The notes under the pieces: generated by a model
Told to the model about the DNA's origin: nothing
The model's input: only the letters and a program-made list of their open reading frames with translations
Databases searched by the model: none
In this document: positions 20,785-29,910 of the stretch, in pieces
How positions within the stretch are numbered: the stretch's first letter is position 1
Layout: the number at the start of each line of letters is the position of its first letter
DNA from: Epulopiscium sp. Nele67-Bin004
GTDB taxonomy: Bacteria; Bacillota_A; Clostridia; Lachnospirales; Cellulosilyticaceae
DNA: 36,412 nucleotides
NCBI GenBank assembly: GCA_002007315.1
Contig: LNZQ01000044.1
Location: 1-36,412 of the forward strand
Direction of reading: 5' to 3'
Program-made: the position numbers and the translations under genes

Positions 20785-21843
20785 ATGCTAACTGAAAATG
20801 ATATTATAAAAAAATATGCAACTTGCGAAACTGTGAAAGATGTACAAAAAAAATATAAAAAATTATTGAAAGTATACACGCAAAAAAAGTATCATCATAA
20901 CACTAACCTATCTATCCCAACTTCTACGGTAAAATCTTGGATAGATACATATAGTGAACAACGTATTAATCAACTATCTATCAAATCGTCAACAACTGAA
21001 CTTTTTGAATTTGCTGATGAAAATAAAACTATTTTAACAGGCTTAAAAGAACCATACAAAGGCGGGGGAAAACTTATTATCCCAAATGGGGTGACCACTA
21101 TCGCAACTGGTGCATTTTGGTATAAACAGAAAGCCCCACACCCTTGGATTTGGGACAATACCAAAATAGTTATCCCGAAAACTGTTGCCAAAATTGAAGA
21201 AAATGCTTTTCGTGGTTCAAGCAACATTACGGGGTTAATTTTTGAACATAGCGATAACTGTCCCCTTGAAATTGGGGCAGGTGCTTTTTCAAGTTGTGGG
21301 AATTTTGCTGAATTAGAATTTCCGTCCAAAACTACTTTTTCAGACCATTGTCGAACAAATCAAAAGAAATTTGCTATTTTTGAGGGCTGTCATATAAAAA
21401 AACTTAGTTTGCCATTTAATACAAATTTTTCTTTGCGATATTTGATAGGAACGTCTAAAGTTGAAGAAATAGTTATAATTTCTAAAGATGTATTTGGTAC
21501 AATTAACGGTGAATTTGCAAAAAATAACGGGTTTCCTTCCTTAATAAAGGTAACTTTAAACTCTGATACAACTGTCTTGCCAAATGGATTTTTTAACACT
21601 TGTTTATATCTTGAAGAAGTTGATGGCATACAAAATATAATTAATTCAAATGAATCTTTTATTAATTGTCCAAAAATGGAATTTGTTCAAGGCCATTGGA
21701 CAGATGCATTACTAAAAGCATCTCTTGACTGGGCTATAAATAAATTGTCAAATTCTAAACTTACACAACAAGAAAAAACAAAACTGTTGCTTGAACTAAA
21801 AAAAGATTTAGCATCTTCAATTGAAGCTTGCAAAAATATGTAA
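20785..21843 (+). CDS. Divergent BspA-like leucine-rich repeat protein
   Basis: A 352-residue protein. The first 90 or so residues are lysine-rich and mainly helical (KDVQKKYKKLLKVYTQKKYH). From about 95 it contains degenerate BspA-type repeats: IIPNGVTTIATGAF, IVIPKTVAKIEENAFRGSSNI and LEIGAGAFSSCGNFAELEFP, then weaker copies to about 300. The last 50 residues are a charged helix (SNSKLTQQEKTKLLLELKKD). No signal peptide or membrane segment is seen, so it is probably cytoplasmic. The repeats are much less regular than in the neighbouring minus-strand gene, so the pair is probably not a recent duplication. The binding partner and function are unknown. Confidence 0.75.
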   Translation: MLTENDIIKKYATCETVKDVQKKYKKLLKVYTQKKYHHNTNLSIPTSTVKSWIDTYSEQRINQLSIKSSTTELFEFADENKTILTGLKEPYKGGGKLIIPNGVTTIATGAFWYKQKAPHPWIWDNTKIVIPKTVAKIEENAFRGSSNITGLIFEHSDNCPLEIGAGAFSSCGNFAELEFPSKTTFSDHCRTNQKKFAIFEGCHIKKLSLPFNTNFSLRYLIGTSKVEEIVIISKDVFGTINGEFAKNNGFPSLIKVTLNSDTTVLPNGFFNTCLYLEEVDGIQNIINSNESFINCPKMEFVQGHWTDALLKASLDWAINKLSNSKLTQQEKTKLLLELKKDLASSIEACKNM

Positions 21844-21892
21844 CTACTTAATTTATATTTATCTATCAAAAAATAGTTCGATAACACTAAAC

Positions 21893-21937
21893 AAGGGTAT
21901 TGCCTAGAAACCCCTAAAAGCAATACCCTTATTTTTA
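21893..21937 (+). terminator. Terminator between the LRR gene and deoC
   Basis: A perfect 11-base stem (AAGGGTATTGC at 21893-21903 and GCAATACCCTT at 21920-21930) is followed on the plus strand by ATTTTTAA. It ends the plus-strand leucine-rich repeat gene and may also act on the deoC transcript from the other side, whose T-run is weaker. Confidence 0.8.
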
Positions 21938-22594
21938 ATATCCATCTACTTGTTCATTTTTAATTAGTTGACAGATTGAACTTGTCCCAAGTCTACTTGC
22001 ACCAGAATCTATAAACTTATTTGCATCATCTATAGTTTTTATTCCACCTGCTGCCTTAATTCTAACAGCGTCTCCAACATTTTGCTTCATTAAGCTAATG
22101 TCTTCAAGAGTCGCCCCATCTGTACCAAAGCCAGTTGATGTTTTTATAAAATCTGCACCTGCATTTGTTACAGCCTTACATAACACGATTTTTTCTTCTT
22201 GCGTCAAATAACAAGTTTCTATTATAACTTTTAATATTTTATCACCTGTCGCTTGCTTAATTTGTTTTATCTCATCTTCAATTTTGGCAAAATCGCCTGA
22301 TTTTGCGTCTGAAATATTTATGACCATATCAATCTCATCTGCACCATCTGCAACTGCCTGTTTCGTTTCAAATACCTTTACTTGCGTTGTGTTATATCCA
22401 AGTGGAAAACCAACCACAGTACAAACTGCGACACTCCCGCCCAAATATTCGCTAACTTGCTTAACAAAACTTGGGGGGATACAAACTGATGCAACTTGCA
22501 TTTCTTTTGCTTCATCGCATATTTGTTTGATGTCGTCCCAAGTTGCTGTTGGCTTTAACAATGTGTGGTCTACTTTTTCTAGTATGTGTTTCAT
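21935..22594 (-). CDS. deoC: Deoxyribose-phosphate aldolase
   Basis: Class I aldolase that splits 2-deoxyribose 5-phosphate into glyceraldehyde 3-phosphate and acetaldehyde, the last step of deoxynucleoside breakdown. It is 219 residues, the length of the compact bacterial form. The Schiff-base lysine is K151 in DFIKTSTGFG, the second active-site lysine is K180 in IKAAGGIKT, and the acid pair partner is D89 in EIDMVIN. A GAGGTG site precedes the ATG. It lies 16 bases after an unrecognised gene and is probably co-transcribed with it. No deoA, deoB or deoD is nearby. Confidence 0.96.
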   Translation of the reverse strand: MKHILEKVDHTLLKPTATWDDIKQICDEAKEMQVASVCIPPSFVKQVSEYLGGSVAVCTVVGFPLGYNTTQVKVFETKQAVADGADEIDMVINISDAKSGDFAKIEDEIKQIKQATGDKILKVIIETCYLTQEEKIVLCKAVTNAGADFIKTSTGFGTDGATLEDISLMKQNVGDAVRIKAAGGIKTIDDANKFIDSGASRLGTSSICQLIKNEQVDGY

Positions 22595-22610
22595 GTTTCA
22601 CCTCAAAATA

Positions 22611-24191
22611 TTATTTTTTATAACTTATGCGAAGTTCTAGCATATCTCTCTCAGAGTTTTTTACTAATATAAGATTTTTATTATTTAACACTTCATATGT
22701 TATATCATTAAAATCATATATGTTTACACATATTTCAATAGTTTCCTTTATCATATCTTCTATCATATCAAAATATTGTTCCGAAATATCTAGCTCAATA
22801 AACGGCGTATCTTTAAGATTATTTGTAAGCACAACGGCTATCTCCTGAGTGCTAAAATTATGTTGCTCATCTGCCACTCGAAGCTTATCTTTTAACATAT
22901 GGGCAAATTCTGCAACCGACTCCTCAAACATCGTAATTTTAGGGTAATTTCTATCTGCAGTTTTTTCAATCAAACCTCTATCTGCCGCTGTAAAAAAATA
23001 TCTGGCTACTTCAGCTGTATTGTTATCTTCAAGTATTTGTATATATATTTTAATTTCTTTATTATCATGCAAAGTAATCTTATATATTTCGGAACACGTG
23101 TAATTAAAACGCTTTTTATTTTTTGGTAAAATAGCCATTGTCGCCTCTTTTCCAAAAATGCTTCCATGGTATGAGATTACTTCTTTAATTAGAAAATAGT
23201 TTCTTGGTACGCATACACAATACAAATCTCCACTAAATTCTTCACAAACAGTGTCCCTTCTAGCTAGAAGAAACATTTGTACACTAAACATTATGTCCTC
23301 ACGACTCATTGGTATTGAAGTTTTTAGGTTCGTAAGTGTGTTAGCTTTAACATGTTTTTTGTTTGCTGGCTTTTTGAGATTTTTTGCACTCTTTTTGTTG
23401 TTAAATAATATACTGTCCATACTATTATCATGACTATTTTTGTTTTTAATAATCTGAATCATCGATTGCACTTCTGCCTCAACATTTGCTATATTTTCTG
23501 GAGTAGCGAGTTCTGCTAGTTCTGCTTGAACTTCTCGGTAATCTTCAATTTCCTTTTTCATAAACATTACACTATCTCTAAAATCTTCATCTGTTTCATA
23601 TGCTTGATACCTCTTATCAAGTGTAATAATTTCATCATACATGCTATTTATTGCACTTATAATTCTATCCTCTTGGGTTATTAATGCTTGAACTTGATAA
23701 GGAAAATCAACTTTTTCTTTTTCTCTTACAGCAATAAATGCATTAATTAAGCATATCGTTTTATAAGTTACAGCTATGTCTTTTGTATAATTCGGGTAAC
23801 AATTTGCTATAATAGTTTGTCCAGCAAGTTTAAACCAGCACACTAAATCCCAAACTGTATCCGTATTTATGGTAGGCATAGGGTCATGCAAATCTTTTTG
23901 TAGGTCCAACAAATACTCATCATATGGCTTACTATCAACTAAATGGTCGATGGTATTTTCTAAATTTTGAAACACTTTTACCAAAATATCTATCAATTCG
24001 TTTACTGTTGCTTTTGCATCTCTTATATCTTGAAGTGATACTTCTTTTATATTGAGTGCTTTTCTAACTTTCATATATTCCCTGTTGTCATCTCGTCTAT
24101 CTTCTAGTGTATTTACTAGATGTTCGTATGGACTTATTAAATGTTTTTCAACTAGTTGTAAAATTTGCGAATTAAATCTTGAACTATCCAT
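22611..24191 (-). CDS. Unrecognised 526-residue cytoplasmic protein
   Basis: I do not recognise this family. The start is set at ATG 24191 (MDSSRFNSQILQL), with AAAGGA about 10 bases upstream; an open frame 21 codons longer is rejected because it runs through the promoter. Residues 1-240 are mainly helical, with heptad-like charged stretches. About 240-290 is a Lys/Asn-rich linker (NNKKSAKNLKKPANKKHVK). From about 290 to the end is a mixed alpha/beta domain beginning MSREDIMFSVQMFLLARRD and containing YCVCVPRNYFLIKEVISYHG. No signal peptide, membrane helix or recognisable catalytic motif is visible. It is followed after 16 bases by deoC. A cytoplasmic two-domain protein is all that can be supported. 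Confidence 0.7.
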   Translation of the reverse strand: MDSSRFNSQILQLVEKHLISPYEHLVNTLEDRRDDNREYMKVRKALNIKEVSLQDIRDAKATVNELIDILVKVFQNLENTIDHLVDSKPYDEYLLDLQKDLHDPMPTINTDTVWDLVCWFKLAGQTIIANCYPNYTKDIAVTYKTICLINAFIAVREKEKVDFPYQVQALITQEDRIISAINSMYDEIITLDKRYQAYETDEDFRDSVMFMKKEIEDYREVQAELAELATPENIANVEAEVQSMIQIIKNKNSHDNSMDSILFNNKKSAKNLKKPANKKHVKANTLTNLKTSIPMSREDIMFSVQMFLLARRDTVCEEFSGDLYCVCVPRNYFLIKEVISYHGSIFGKEATMAILPKNKKRFNYTCSEIYKITLHDNKEIKIYIQILEDNNTAEVARYFFTAADRGLIEKTADRNYPKITMFEESVAEFAHMLKDKLRVADEQHNFSTQEIAVVLTNNLKDTPFIELDISEQYFDMIEDMIKETIEICVNIYDFNDITYEVLNNKNLILVKNSERDMLELRISYKK

Positions 24192-24225
24192 AATTTTATC
24201 AGTCCTTTCTCCATATATTGCTAGT

Positions 24226-24254
24226 ATTATACAATAAGCCTGTCCATTTTGCAA
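24226..24254 (-). promoter_or_regulatory. Promoter of the unknown gene and deoC
   Basis: On the minus strand TTGCAA (24249-24254) and a perfect TATAAT (24226-24231) are 17 bases apart, 35 bases before the ATG at 24191. This placement rules out the longer N-terminal extension of the open frame. Confidence 0.7.
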
Positions 24255-24265
24255 TAAAAATAAAA

Positions 24266-24297
24266 ATATTGATATACCAATATATTAGTGTTATTAT
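24266..24297 (+). promoter_or_regulatory. Promoter of the Rpn-family gene with a dyad over the -35 box
   Basis: TTGATA (24269-24274) and TATTAT (24292-24297) are 17 bases apart. An inverted repeat, ATATTG (24266-24271) and CAATAT (24278-24283), covers the -35 box and could be an operator. The region is very AT-rich, so the dyad may be chance. Confidence 0.5.
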
Positions 24298-24327
24298 ATA
24301 TATACATTTAAAAAGGAGGTTGGTAAT

Positions 24328-25194
24328 ATGAAAAAATTAATTAGATTTGACTGGGCTATAAAAACCGTACTTAGAAAAAAAGATAATTTTGATATACTTG
24401 AAGCTTTTATATCTGATTTGACTGGTATAGACGTAACTATTCAAGAAATACTCGAAAGCGAAAGCAATCAAGAAACGGCAACAGATAAATTTAATAGAGT
24501 TGATATTTTAGTTAATGACACCAATGGAAATAGGTATATAATTGAAATTCAAAATAACGAAGAAACCGACTACTTAAAAAGAATGTTATATGGCACAAGT
24601 AAAAATATCGTCGAAAATATCAGTTTAGGCGAACGATATGCGACTATCGTTAAAGTTATATCTATTAATATCATATATTTTGAATTAGGGGCTGGCATAG
24701 ATAGCGTTTATCATGGCAAAACTGAATTTATAGGATTAAACACCCAAACTAGACTAAACGAATCACATCAAATTATGCTTGCCACGTATGAGCCATATCA
24801 TCAATATGACCCTAAAGTATTTCCTGAATATTATATCATTATGCCTAATAGATTTAATGATGAAACTAAAAATAAATTTGATGAGTGGTTGTACTTGCTG
24901 AAAAATAGCGAAATTTCTAAAACTGCAACTTCTTGTGTTATGAATCGTATTAACGAACAACTAAATATTTTAAAGATGGATGCAGATGAAAAACGTGAAT
25001 ATGAGCGTTTTATCGCAAATAAAGTTATTTATGATACACAAATTGAAACGGCACAAAAACAGGGCATGGAACAAAAAGCTATCGAAACTGCTAAAAACCT
25101 TATCGCTGACAATATTGAAATTAATTTAATATCAAAGTGGACTGGTTTATCATCACAAATTATACAACAACTAATTGATGAATCACAAAAATAG
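24328..25194 (+). CDS. Rpn/PDDEXK_2 family nuclease (putative transposase)
   Basis: Member of the Rpn-like PD-(D/E)XK nuclease family, often annotated as a putative transposase; characterised Rpn proteins are DNA endonucleases that promote RecA-independent recombination. It is 288 residues. The opening IRFDWAIKTVLRKKDNFDILEAFISDLTG is typical, and the catalytic core is RVDILV (D59) followed by YIIEIQ (E73 and Q75), so the active site appears intact. The C-terminal quarter is helical (EKREYERFIANKVIYDTQIE, then ETAQKQGMEQKA), which is also usual. An AAAGGAGG site precedes the ATG. It stands alone between deoC and opp with no inverted-repeat borders, so it is not an insertion sequence in the usual sense. 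Confidence 0.88.
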   Translation: MKKLIRFDWAIKTVLRKKDNFDILEAFISDLTGIDVTIQEILESESNQETATDKFNRVDILVNDTNGNRYIIEIQNNEETDYLKRMLYGTSKNIVENISLGERYATIVKVISINIIYFELGAGIDSVYHGKTEFIGLNTQTRLNESHQIMLATYEPYHQYDPKVFPEYYIIMPNRFNDETKNKFDEWLYLLKNSEISKTATSCVMNRINEQLNILKMDADEKREYERFIANKVIYDTQIETAQKQGMEQKAIETAKNLIADNIEINLISKWTGLSSQIIQQLIDESQK

Positions 25195-25215
25195 GAGGGC
25201 TTTACCCCCTCCTAT
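25185..25215 (-). terminator. Bidirectional terminator between the Rpn gene and the opp operon
   Basis: ATAGGAGGG (25191-25199) pairs with CCCTCCTAT (25207-25215) around a 7-base loop. On the minus strand it is followed by TTTTTGTG, a good terminator for the opp operon; on the plus strand the T-run is weak. The stop codon of the Rpn gene lies within the stem. Confidence 0.75.
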
Positions 25216-25219
25216 CTCT

Positions 25220-25588
25220 TTAAACAAAAAACCATGACATCAAAAACGATATCATTATATAGGCTACCCCTATCACAAAAATATCCATTCCAACGTGGTC
25301 TTTTGGCTTCATTTCCTGTCTAATACGCTGATATTCTCTATACTGGTCAATCGTCTTAAAATCATTCGGATTAGTACGTCTTGAAAACTTTTTCGTATGA
25401 TATTTAACAGTTTCAAACAACTTTTCTGCACCAGACACCATAACAAGCCCTGGGAAAAATAATAACGCACCCGTAACAAAAAAGGCATTTGATACATAAA
25501 TCATATGAAAGTTAAAATCATAAGCAAAATACATTATCATCATTACTAAAACTAGAGTTATTAGTATCAAACCACCTTTTTGTTTCAT
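25220..25588 (-). CDS. Small membrane protein at the end of the opp operon (DUF3899-like)
   Basis: A 122-residue protein with three likely membrane segments, at about 6-23, 33-53 and 100-121, and a basic cytoplasmic stretch between the second and third (TKKFSRRTNPNDFKTIDQYREY). The arrangement and the SNAFFVTGALLFFPGLVMVSG segment resemble DUF3899 proteins, which often sit beside opp genes in clostridia; I assign the family with moderate confidence. The ATG lies 3 bases after the oppF stop, and its ribosome site (AGAGGT) is inside oppF, so it is in the operon. Its role in peptide uptake, if any, is unknown. Confidence 0.7.
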   Translation of the reverse strand: MKQKGGLILITLVLVMMIMYFAYDFNFHMIYVSNAFFVTGALLFFPGLVMVSGAEKLFETVKYHTKKFSRRTNPNDFKTIDQYREYQRIRQEMKPKDHVGMDIFVIGVAYIMISFLMSWFFV

Positions 25589-25591
25589 AAA

Positions 25592-26635
25592 TTATTTACC
25601 TCTGTATTTTTTTACTTCTTCAGAGTTTGCAAGCACAAAATGCCCTTCTTTTACTTCTTGGAACGTTGGCTTCTCTTTAGAATAGTCATGCATTTTAGGA
25701 TCATATTTTATTCTTTGTCTACTTTTTTCATACACAGGGTCTGGCAGCGGCACAGCTGATAACAATGATTTTGTATACGGATGTATTGGATTATCAAACA
25801 GTTCATCAGCTTCTGCAAGCTCAACCATATTACCCATATACATAACCCCAACTCTGTCACTAAAGTATTTAACAACTGACAAGTCATGGGCTACGAATAA
25901 TATCGTTAAATCAAGTGCATCTCTAAGGTCATTAAGTAGATTTATAACTTGTGCTTGAATCGAAACGTCAAGGGCACTTATAGGCTCATCAGCTATAAGA
26001 AACTGTGGATTTAATACAAGGGCACGTGCAATACCAATTCTTTGACGTTGCCCACCACTAAACTCATGCGGATATCTGTTTCCATGCTCTGGCACAAGTC
26101 CAACTGTTTCAAGTGCTTTATTAACTTCTTTCAGGATATTTTCCTCTTTTTTCTCACCCATAATACGTAGACCTTCAGCAATAATTTCTTTAACTGTCAT
26201 ACGTGGGTCAAGAGATGCGATTGGATCTTGGAAAATCATTTGCATTTGTTGCATAAGAGTACGATCTCTTTTTGAGTTAAGGCGTTTTTTTCTTGCAATT
26301 TCAGCTTTGTTAAACGCAATAATTTCTTTTGCCTTAGTTTTATCAGACATTTTTTTAGCTTCTTCAATAGCAAGCGTATTTGAGTCTGTTCCCTCAACTA
26401 TAGTTTGCCCCAAAAACTCGATACTACCATCTGTTGGGTCATGAAGTCTAATTAATGCACGTCCCGTAGTTGTTTTTCCACAACCAGACTCTCCAACTAG
26501 ACCAAATATTTCTCCTTTATACACTTCAAAACTTACTCCATCAACCGCTTTAACAACAATTTTGTCTTTCCCTGTGCCTGATTTAAAGTGCATTTTAAGA
26601 TTGTTTACTTTAAGTATTGGTTCTTTTTGTTGCAT
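25592..26635 (-). CDS. oppF: Oligopeptide ABC transporter ATPase OppF, with a basic insertion
   Basis: One of two ATPases that drive peptide import through OppBC. It is 347 residues. Walker A GESGCGKT is at 48-55, the Q-loop [10 protein letters not shown] at about 135-144, the signature [15 protein letters not shown] near 195, and Walker [12 protein letters not shown] near 220. The C-terminal [16 protein letters not shown] is the family tail. About 40 extra residues, rich in Lys and Glu (roughly 83-125), lie between Walker A and the Q-loop and are not in ordinary OppF proteins. It lies 3 bases after oppD. Confidence 0.95.
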   Translation of the reverse strand: MQQKEPILKVNNLKMHFKSGTGKDKIVVKAVDGVSFEVYKGEIFGLVGESGCGKTTTGRALIRLHDPTDGSIEFLGQTIVEGTDSNTLAIEEAKKMSDKTKAKEIIAFNKAEIARKKRLNSKRDRTLMQQMQMIFQDPIASLDPRMTVKEIIAEGLRIMGEKKEENILKEVNKALETVGLVPEHGNRYPHEFSGGQRQRIGIARALVLNPQFLIADEPISALDVSIQAQVINLLNDLRDALDLTILFVAHDLSVVKYFSDRVGVMYMGNMVELAEADELFDNPIHPYTKSLLSAVPLPDPVYEKSRQRIKYDPKMHDYSKEKPTFQEVKEGHFVLANSEEVKKYRGK

Positions 26636-26638
26636 CTT

Positions 26639-28057
26639 TTATACCCCCTTCTCAAGTTCTTTTTGAAGTTCAGTCGTCATCGCTCTCATACGTGTAATAC
26701 GTTCGCTAATGATTTCTGGCATTGGCGTTGGTGGTGCATTTTCATGCAATAGCCATGTTGCTGCATAGTGCGTATCCGTCACTTTAAACATCGGTGGTTG
26801 TTCTTCCATATCAACTTTCATTGCATACTCACTACGAAGTGCAAATGCATCACCTTTTGGTGGAAATCTCATATCTGGAGGAGTCCCTGGTATCGTAAGA
26901 AGTCTATCTTTAGATGTTAAATCTGGCATTGACCCAAGAAGTGCCCAAGTGTATGGGTGTTTTGGATTATAGAAAATTTCTTCAACTTTTCCGATTTCTT
27001 GGATTTTTCCAGCATACATAACCGCAATTCTATCAGCGATATTTGCAACAACCCCAAGGTCATGCGTTATAAATATAACTGTTAAGCTACGTTGTTTTTT
27101 AAGCTTGTTTATAAGCTCAAGTATTTGTGATTGAATTGTAACGTCAAGTGCCGTTGTTGGCTCATCACATATAAGAACGTCTGGGTTTGATGTAAGAACT
27201 ATCGCAATAACTATCCTTTGTCGCATACCACCTGAGAATTGGAATGGATATTGGTTAAAACGATTTTCTGGGTCTGGAATACCAACCTCTGTCATAACCT
27301 CAATCGCTCTTTCTTTTGCTTCCTCTTCCGTTACACAACGTAAACGTTTAATTTGTTCTTCTTGTGCTGCAACTTTTTTGCTAAGCTCATCTGCAGAAAG
27401 TCCAGATGGATTTTTCTTGATTTGCTCAAGTTCTTGCTTTAACTTTGCTTCCTCGGCATCAAACTGTGCTTTAACTTTAGTTGTAGCAGCTCTTTTTGCT
27501 TCATCCATTTTCTTTTTTGCAGCTGGAAGAAGTTTTTTGTTATCTGATATAACTTTTTTAAGCTTTGCAATTTCTTCTTTATTGCCTTTGCTTACTTCAA
27601 TTTCATGTTTTGCAATTCTGATGTTGTGTTTAATCTCAAAATATGCAATTCTTTCTTTGTGATATTCTTCTTCAATTTTGTTTTTTACGTGGTCTCCATT
27701 AAGTAGGAGACCTTCCGTAATTTGTTTACCAATTTTCATAATTGGATTTAAGCTTGAAAGTGGATCTTGATAAATCATACCGATTTTTTTACCACGAATT
27801 GCATGAAACTGCTCCTCTGGAATACGAAGTAAATCTTCGCCATCATACATGATTCTTCCACCTTCAATTATAGAGTTACCTGCAAGTATCCCCATAATTG
27901 CTCTTGTTGTAACTGATTTTCCTGACCCAGACTCTCCAACGACTGCTAGAGTTTCACCTTCTTCTAGGTCAAAACTTATATTTCTAACCGCCTTAACTGT
28001 TCCACCTGTCGCTCTAAATGAAACTGATAAATTTTCAACAGATAATTTTTTTGCCAT
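26639..28057 (-). CDS. oppD: Oligopeptide ABC transporter ATPase OppD, with a coiled-coil insertion
   Basis: Second ATPase of the peptide importer. It is 472 residues, where ordinary OppD is about 330-360. Walker A GESGSGKS is at 41-48, the Q-loop [12 protein letters not shown] at 96-107, the signature FSGGMRQR at 274-281 and Walker [12 protein letters not shown] at 295-305. Between the Q-loop and the signature, about residues 121-243 are an insertion of charged heptad-like helix ([33 protein letters not shown]), probably a coiled-coil hairpin. The tail ([14 protein letters not shown], then [12 protein letters not shown]) is the normal oligopeptide-type extension. The catalytic motifs are intact, so the insertion is probably tolerated or functional. 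Confidence 0.95.
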   Translation of the reverse strand: MAKKLSVENLSVSFRATGGTVKAVRNISFDLEEGETLAVVGESGSGKSVTTRAIMGILAGNSIIEGGRIMYDGEDLLRIPEEQFHAIRGKKIGMIYQDPLSSLNPIMKIGKQITEGLLLNGDHVKNKIEEEYHKERIAYFEIKHNIRIAKHEIEVSKGNKEEIAKLKKVISDNKKLLPAAKKKMDEAKRAATTKVKAQFDAEEAKLKQELEQIKKNPSGLSADELSKKVAAQEEQIKRLRCVTEEEAKERAIEVMTEVGIPDPENRFNQYPFQFSGGMRQRIVIAIVLTSNPDVLICDEPTTALDVTIQSQILELINKLKKQRSLTVIFITHDLGVVANIADRIAVMYAGKIQEIGKVEEIFYNPKHPYTWALLGSMPDLTSKDRLLTIPGTPPDMRFPPKGDAFALRSEYAMKVDMEEQPPMFKVTDTHYAATWLLHENAPPTPMPEIISERITRMRAMTTELQKELEKGV

Positions 28058-28059
28058 TT

Positions 28060-29910
28060 CTACTCAGCCCCTCTCAATGATGGATTGAATGCATCTCTAA
28101 GTGCATTTCCAAACATATTAAACGTAATCATAAGTATTGAAATGATTAGTGATGGGAATATCGTTAAGTATGGGTAACTTAACAAGTAAACTCTCGCATC
28201 AGCTAGAAGTACCCCGATTGATACCCCTGTAAATTCCATTCCTAAAACGTTAAATGAGTTTCCGTGTCCTATACCATATCCTAAATAAGATAATGATGCC
28301 TCAAGGAAGATAACCCCTGGAATTGCAAGTATACTAGATGTTATAAGTGTACCGATACCATTTGGAAGTATGTGCTTGAAAATCAAACGAGCATCTTTTG
28401 CACCCATCGTTCTTGACGCAAGAACATATTCTCTACCTTTATAGCGATAAAATTGCATCCTCGTAACGGACTGCATCCCTACCCAACCATCAATAATAAT
28501 CGTAATAATAAGCGTATTTATACCAGAACCGAACATAACAACCATTATAGATAAAACAACAAGCCATGGCATTCTACCGATAAGCTCTGCAAAACGTTGC
28601 ATTAATAAGTCTGTTGTTCCACCGTAATAACCTGAAATCGCACCATACGTTACACCGATTGCAACGTTGATAAATGTTGTTAAAACCCCGATATATAATG
28701 AAGTTCTAAGACCTACCCATACAAGAGAGAACAAGTCACGACCTGCTGGAGAAGTTCCAAACCAATAGTAAGGAAGTTCGTCATATCCAAGATACGCAGC
28801 ATAATCAAGATAAACTTCATATGAATAATACTCTTGCCCATTAACTGTAACTCTATCATTTTGTTTTACAACTTCACGAATTGGGAAACCTTCACTAAAA
28901 TACCAACCTTGTGGATTGTCTGGGTTTTCAATAATTTGAACGTTGTCGCCCCATTCTTCCATAAGTGCATAATATTCTGTTGCTGGGAATGCCATCTCAT
29001 GCGTTAAGTCAAAAGCTGCAACATATCTATCATATCTAAAACTTGCAACTGTCATTTCACCATTTTGTCTAACATATAAACCTTTTCCTTCAACGATAGA
29101 AAACATTGATAATTCATATCCATCGATATTTTGAACAACATCTCCATTTTCCGAAACCTTAATAGCTCCAACTGCAGCTAAAGTTCCACCATCACCAGTG
29201 TATCTAAGTCTAACTTTTGATATAACATCACCAAATAAGTCTGCTCTATCACCAAATACATCAAACTCACTTATTCCTGCACTTGTGATAGTTCCAATCA
29301 CTTCATAATCTCCACCAAACGATGTTTGTATAAGAACTTCAATACTACCGTTTGTCAAATCACTTACCTCAACAACAACCGTTGCGTTGTTTTCTTTGCT
29401 AAGTGTTAAATATTCTTGTGACTCAACTTCAATCATATTTGAATCGTTGTCAAGTCTTAGCACAGATTGACCACCTAAAACAACTGGCGATTTATCTATA
29501 CTTGGAACAACACTATTAGTTAAAGTGTCCATAATAATTGCTTTTTCATTGTATCCTTCAGGTAAATAAAGACCTGTTGATTCATCAAAACTATCTAAAC
29601 TTACTGGCTTATCTGCTATATACACAGTTCCATCCATAATTCCAAAGTTTTCTAACACTGGAATTCTAGGTGGCAAGAATGCTATTTTTTCGTTTAGTCT
29701 AACATACTCTTTCCCAACCAGACTTGGCATAAACAATGCACATAAAACTAATACTAGTAATATACTTGATGCAATCATATTAGTTTTATTTTTTCTAAAT
29801 CTAATCCAAACGTCTTCAAGGTAACCAATCGGTTTACCTTGAATTTTTTGGTCATAAATTTTCTCATCTTTTTGTATAAATTCAAATTGATCTTTAGGTA
29901 TATTTTTCAT
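28060..29910 (-). CDS. oppC: Oligopeptide ABC transporter permease OppC with a large extracytoplasmic insertion
   Basis: Membrane permease of the peptide importer. It is 616 residues, about twice the usual 300. The first membrane segment is at about 45-64. The conserved FGTSPAGRDLFSLVWVGLRTSLYIGV block, which normally follows about 35 residues later, starts at 384, so about 280 extra residues lie outside the membrane. Part of this (about 165-255) is rich in alternating beta pattern (EVSDLTNGSIEVLIQTSF, GDVISKVRLRYTGDGGTL), suggestive of a beta-sandwich. Five further membrane segments and the EAA-type loop (SRTMGAKDARLIFKHILPNG) follow. The start overlaps the oppB stop by one base (TAATG). The frame is unbroken. 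Confidence 0.93.
   Translation of the reverse strand: MKNIPKDQFEFIQKDEKIYDQKIQGKPIGYLEDVWIRFRKNKTNMIASSILLVLVLCALFMPSLVGKEYVRLNEKIAFLPPRIPVLENFGIMDGTVYIADKPVSLDSFDESTGLYLPEGYNEKAIIMDTLTNSVVPSIDKSPVVLGGQSVLRLDNDSNMIEVESQEYLTLSKENNATVVVEVSDLTNGSIEVLIQTSFGGDYEVIGTITSAGISEFDVFGDRADLFGDVISKVRLRYTGDGGTLAAVGAIKVSENGDVVQNIDGYELSMFSIVEGKGLYVRQNGEMTVASFRYDRYVAAFDLTHEMAFPATEYYALMEEWGDNVQIIENPDNPQGWYFSEGFPIREVVKQNDRVTVNGQEYYSYEVYLDYAAYLGYDELPYYWFGTSPAGRDLFSLVWVGLRTSLYIGVLTTFINVAIGVTYGAISGYYGGTTDLLMQRFAELIGRMPWLVVLSIMVVMFGSGINTLIITIIIDGWVGMQSVTRMQFYRYKGREYVLASRTMGAKDARLIFKHILPNGIGTLITSSILAIPGVIFLEASLSYLGYGIGHGNSFNVLGMEFTGVSIGVLLADARVYLLSYPYLTIFPSLIISILMITFNMFGNALRDAFNPSLRGAE

Noticed and set aside
24192..24254. 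21-codon N-terminal extension of the unknown protein before deoC
   Set aside because: A TTGCAA-17-TATAAT promoter covers 24226-24254, so these codons are not transcribed; a ribosome site supports the ATG at 24191.
24255..25220. Insertion sequence carrying the Rpn gene
   Set aside because: No terminal inverted repeats or target-site duplication were seen around the gene; the hairpin at its end behaves as a terminator.
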